This document shows positions 4,556 through 5,646 of a stretch of 5,646 nucleotides of DNA, in pieces (positions within the stretch are counted from its first letter, which is position 1; the number at the start of each line of letters is the position of its first letter). The stretch is from Caulobacteraceae bacterium (GTDB lineage: Bacteria > Pseudomonadota > Alphaproteobacteria > Caulobacterales > Caulobacteraceae). The notes under the pieces were generated by a model. It was given only the letters and a program-made list of their open reading frames with translations. It was not told the origin of the DNA and did no database searches. The DNA lies in assembly GCA_030151985.1 (NCBI GenBank), contig JASLDZ010000499.1:1-5646 (forward strand). Reading direction: 5' to 3'. Made by a program: the position numbers and the translations under genes.

Positions 4556-5393
4556 CGACCGCAAAGGCCCTCCGCAGGGCCGTCCGGAAGGGGCGGCCAG
4601 AGGCCCCCGGCGAGGCCCGCCCGAGCACCGCCGGCGCGGCCCGCAGCCCGACGACGGCTCCGAATGGCTGTGGGGCTGGCACGCGGTGGAGGCGGCCGTC
4701 GCCAACCCGGCGCGGGAGCTGAAGCGCCTGCTCGCCACCCCGGACCGCGCCCGCTCGCTCGAGGGATTGCTCGCTCGGCGCGGAGGCGGCGAAGTGCGGA
4801 TCGAGACGGTCGAGGCCGCCGACGTGTCTCGCGCCCTGCCCGACCGCGCCGTCCACCAGGGCGTCGCGCTCCTGACGGCGGAGCTGGAGGACTTCGGCCT
4901 CGACGCCGCCGCCGACCCCGCCCACGGCGTGATCGTGGTGCTCGACCAGGTGACCGACCCCCAGAACGTCGGCGCCATCCTGCGCTCCGCCGCCGCCTTC
5001 GGCGCGCGGGCGGTCGTGCTGCAGGAGCGGCGCAGCCCCGCGCTCTCCGGCGCGCTGGCCAAGGCGGCCGCCGGGGCCGTGGAGAAGACGCCCATCGTGC
5101 GGGTGGTGAACCTGTCGCGCGCGCTCGACCGGCTGGCCGACCTGGGCTGGACGGCCGTGGGGCTGGCGGGCGAGGCGACCACTGCGCTGCCCGACGCGAT
5201 CGCGGGCTTCGCGGGCGAGCCCTTGGCGCTGGTCATGGGCTCGGAAGGCGAGGGTCTCCGGCGGCTGGTCTCGGAGCATTGCGACGTGCTCGCGCGCATC
5301 GGCATGCCCGGCGGCTTCGAGAGCCTGAACGTCTCCGCGGCGGCCGCGGTGGCGCTCTACGAGGCGACAAGGGGGCGGGCGACCCACGCCTGA
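4533..5393 (+). CDS. rlmB: TrmH/SpoU-family RNA 2'-O-methyltransferase, probably 23S rRNA Gm2251 methyltransferase
   Basis: SAM-dependent SPOUT enzyme that 2'-O-methylates a guanosine, most likely in the peptidyl-transferase region of 23S rRNA. Numbering from the GTG at 4533 (286 residues): a basic, Gly/Pro/Arg-rich tail (1-43) likely to be disordered; then WLWGWHAVEAAVANP, which opens the L7Ae-like substrate-binding domain. The knotted SPOUT domain follows, with motif 1 LDQVTDPQNVGAILRSAAAFG (137-157, Asn145 and Arg151), motif 2 MGSEGEG (235-241), and motif 3 IGMPGGFESLNVSAAAAVAL (256-275). All three motifs are intact. The start is uncertain. GTG 4533 has GGAG (4518-4521) 11 bases upstream and gives a family-like MSPSRERND start. 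An in-frame TTG at 4500 has AGGAGGG (4485-4491) eight bases upstream. The gene is divergent from tRNA-Tyr. RlmB and other TrmH paralogues are hard to separate, but the N-terminal domain favours RlmB. Confidence 0.9.
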   Translation: MSPSRERNDRKGPPQGRPEGAARGPRRGPPEHRRRGPQPDDGSEWLWGWHAVEAAVANPARELKRLLATPDRARSLEGLLARRGGGEVRIETVEAADVSRALPDRAVHQGVALLTAELEDFGLDAAADPAHGVIVVLDQVTDPQNVGAILRSAAAFGARAVVLQERRSPALSGALAKAAAGAVEKTPIVRVVNLSRALDRLADLGWTAVGLAGEATTALPDAIAGFAGEPLALVMGSEGEGLRRLVSEHCDVLARIGMPGGFESLNVSAAAAVALYEATRGRATHA

Positions 5394-5465
5394 GGCGCGA
5401 AAGCGGTTGATCCGGCTCGCGGCTTTGCGGTTTCGTGGGATGGAGGACCGGGTGGAGCAGCGTGC

Positions 5466-5646
5466 ATGACGAGCGGATGGACCCAGCGGAACGCCGCCGC
5501 GCGCCCGGCCGCCCTGCGCCTGGCGGGCCTGCTCCTCGCCGCCTGCGGCGCGCTGACCCTCTCCGCCTGCGAGCAGCGCGCCGAGCCCCGCCCCGCCTAC
5601 GAGGCCGCGCCTCCGCCCCCGCCCGCGCCCCTGGCCGGCGAGCCCG
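5466..5646 (+). CDS. Proline-rich lipoprotein, N-terminal 60 residues only
   Basis: The frame opens at ATG 5466 with GGAG (5454-5457) eight bases upstream, 72 bp after the rlmB stop, and stays open to the window edge. It encodes a signal peptide with Arg8, Arg13 and Arg18, a hydrophobic core LAGLLLAACGALTL (19-32), and a lipobox LSAC with Cys35. A second possible lipobox, LAAC, lies at Cys27. After Cys35 the chain is Glu/Arg-rich, then Pro/Ala-rich (APPPPPAPLAG), a usual flexible tether that lifts a domain off the membrane. The protein is thus probably an outer- or inner-membrane lipoprotein. No domain is visible before the cut, so the function is unknown. Codon bias matches the surrounding genes. 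Confidence 0.75.
   Translation, partial: MTSGWTQRNAAARPAALRLAGLLLAACGALTLSACEQRAEPRPAYEAAPPPPPAPLAGEP

Noticed and set aside
4368..5387. 339-codon - strand frame across rlmB and tRNA-Tyr
   Set aside because: It runs through the tRNA-Tyr gene and antisense to all SPOUT motifs; shadow frame.
5394..5440. Possible rlmB terminator
   Set aside because: Only a 5-bp AAAGC/GCTTT pairing over a long loop, with no T-run; too weak to call.
5440..5469. Nine-codon frame (MEDRVEQRA) whose TGA overlaps the lipoprotein ATG as ATGA
   Set aside because: The overlap geometry is suggestive of a leader peptide, but there is no good ribosome binding site and so short a frame is expected by chance.

Overview
This 5.6 kb, very GC-rich window reads as a chromosomal housekeeping region of an alphaproteobacterium. 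A member of the Caulobacterales (Caulobacter, Phenylobacterium or Brevundimonas type) is my best guess. The basis is the dgt / erpA / xthA neighbourhood, a TrmH-family rRNA methyltransferase divergent from tRNA-Tyr and tRNA-Gly, and a strong G/C preference at third codon positions. This is inference from gene content; no 16S or other species marker is present.

Left part (1-3117): a dNTP triphosphohydrolase gene (dgt, 5' end only) runs leftward off the window. Diverging from it is a rightward series of four genes: erpA (Fe-S carrier), a secreted-looking alpha/beta hydrolase, xthA (exonuclease III) and an NnrU-family membrane protein. erpA, the hydrolase and xthA are almost contiguous and could be co-transcribed. 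The hydrolase has clearly looser codon usage than erpA and xthA on either side, so it looks like a later insertion into a core cluster.

Middle (3118-4131): two very small open reading frames follow on the + strand, a 52-codon Pro-rich hydrophilic one and a 26-codon single-helix hydrophobic one with a good ribosome binding site. Converging on them from the - strand is a 223-residue protein of unknown function, with a Cys-x15-His arrangement that loosely resembles cysteine deamidase folds.

Right part (4176-5646): tRNA-Tyr(GTA) and tRNA-Gly(TCC) lie on the - strand. A plausible sigma70-type promoter for them sits inside the 5' end of the divergent rlmB-like gene, and a structured leader lies between promoter and tRNA-Tyr. 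rlmB runs rightward and is followed by the 5' end of a proline-rich lipoprotein gene cut by the window edge.

I see no mobile element, CRISPR array, prophage or clear defence system. The least explained items are the Cys/His protein, the two small open reading frames and the compositionally odd hydrolase with an ambiguous start. There is no strong case here for a new multi-gene system.
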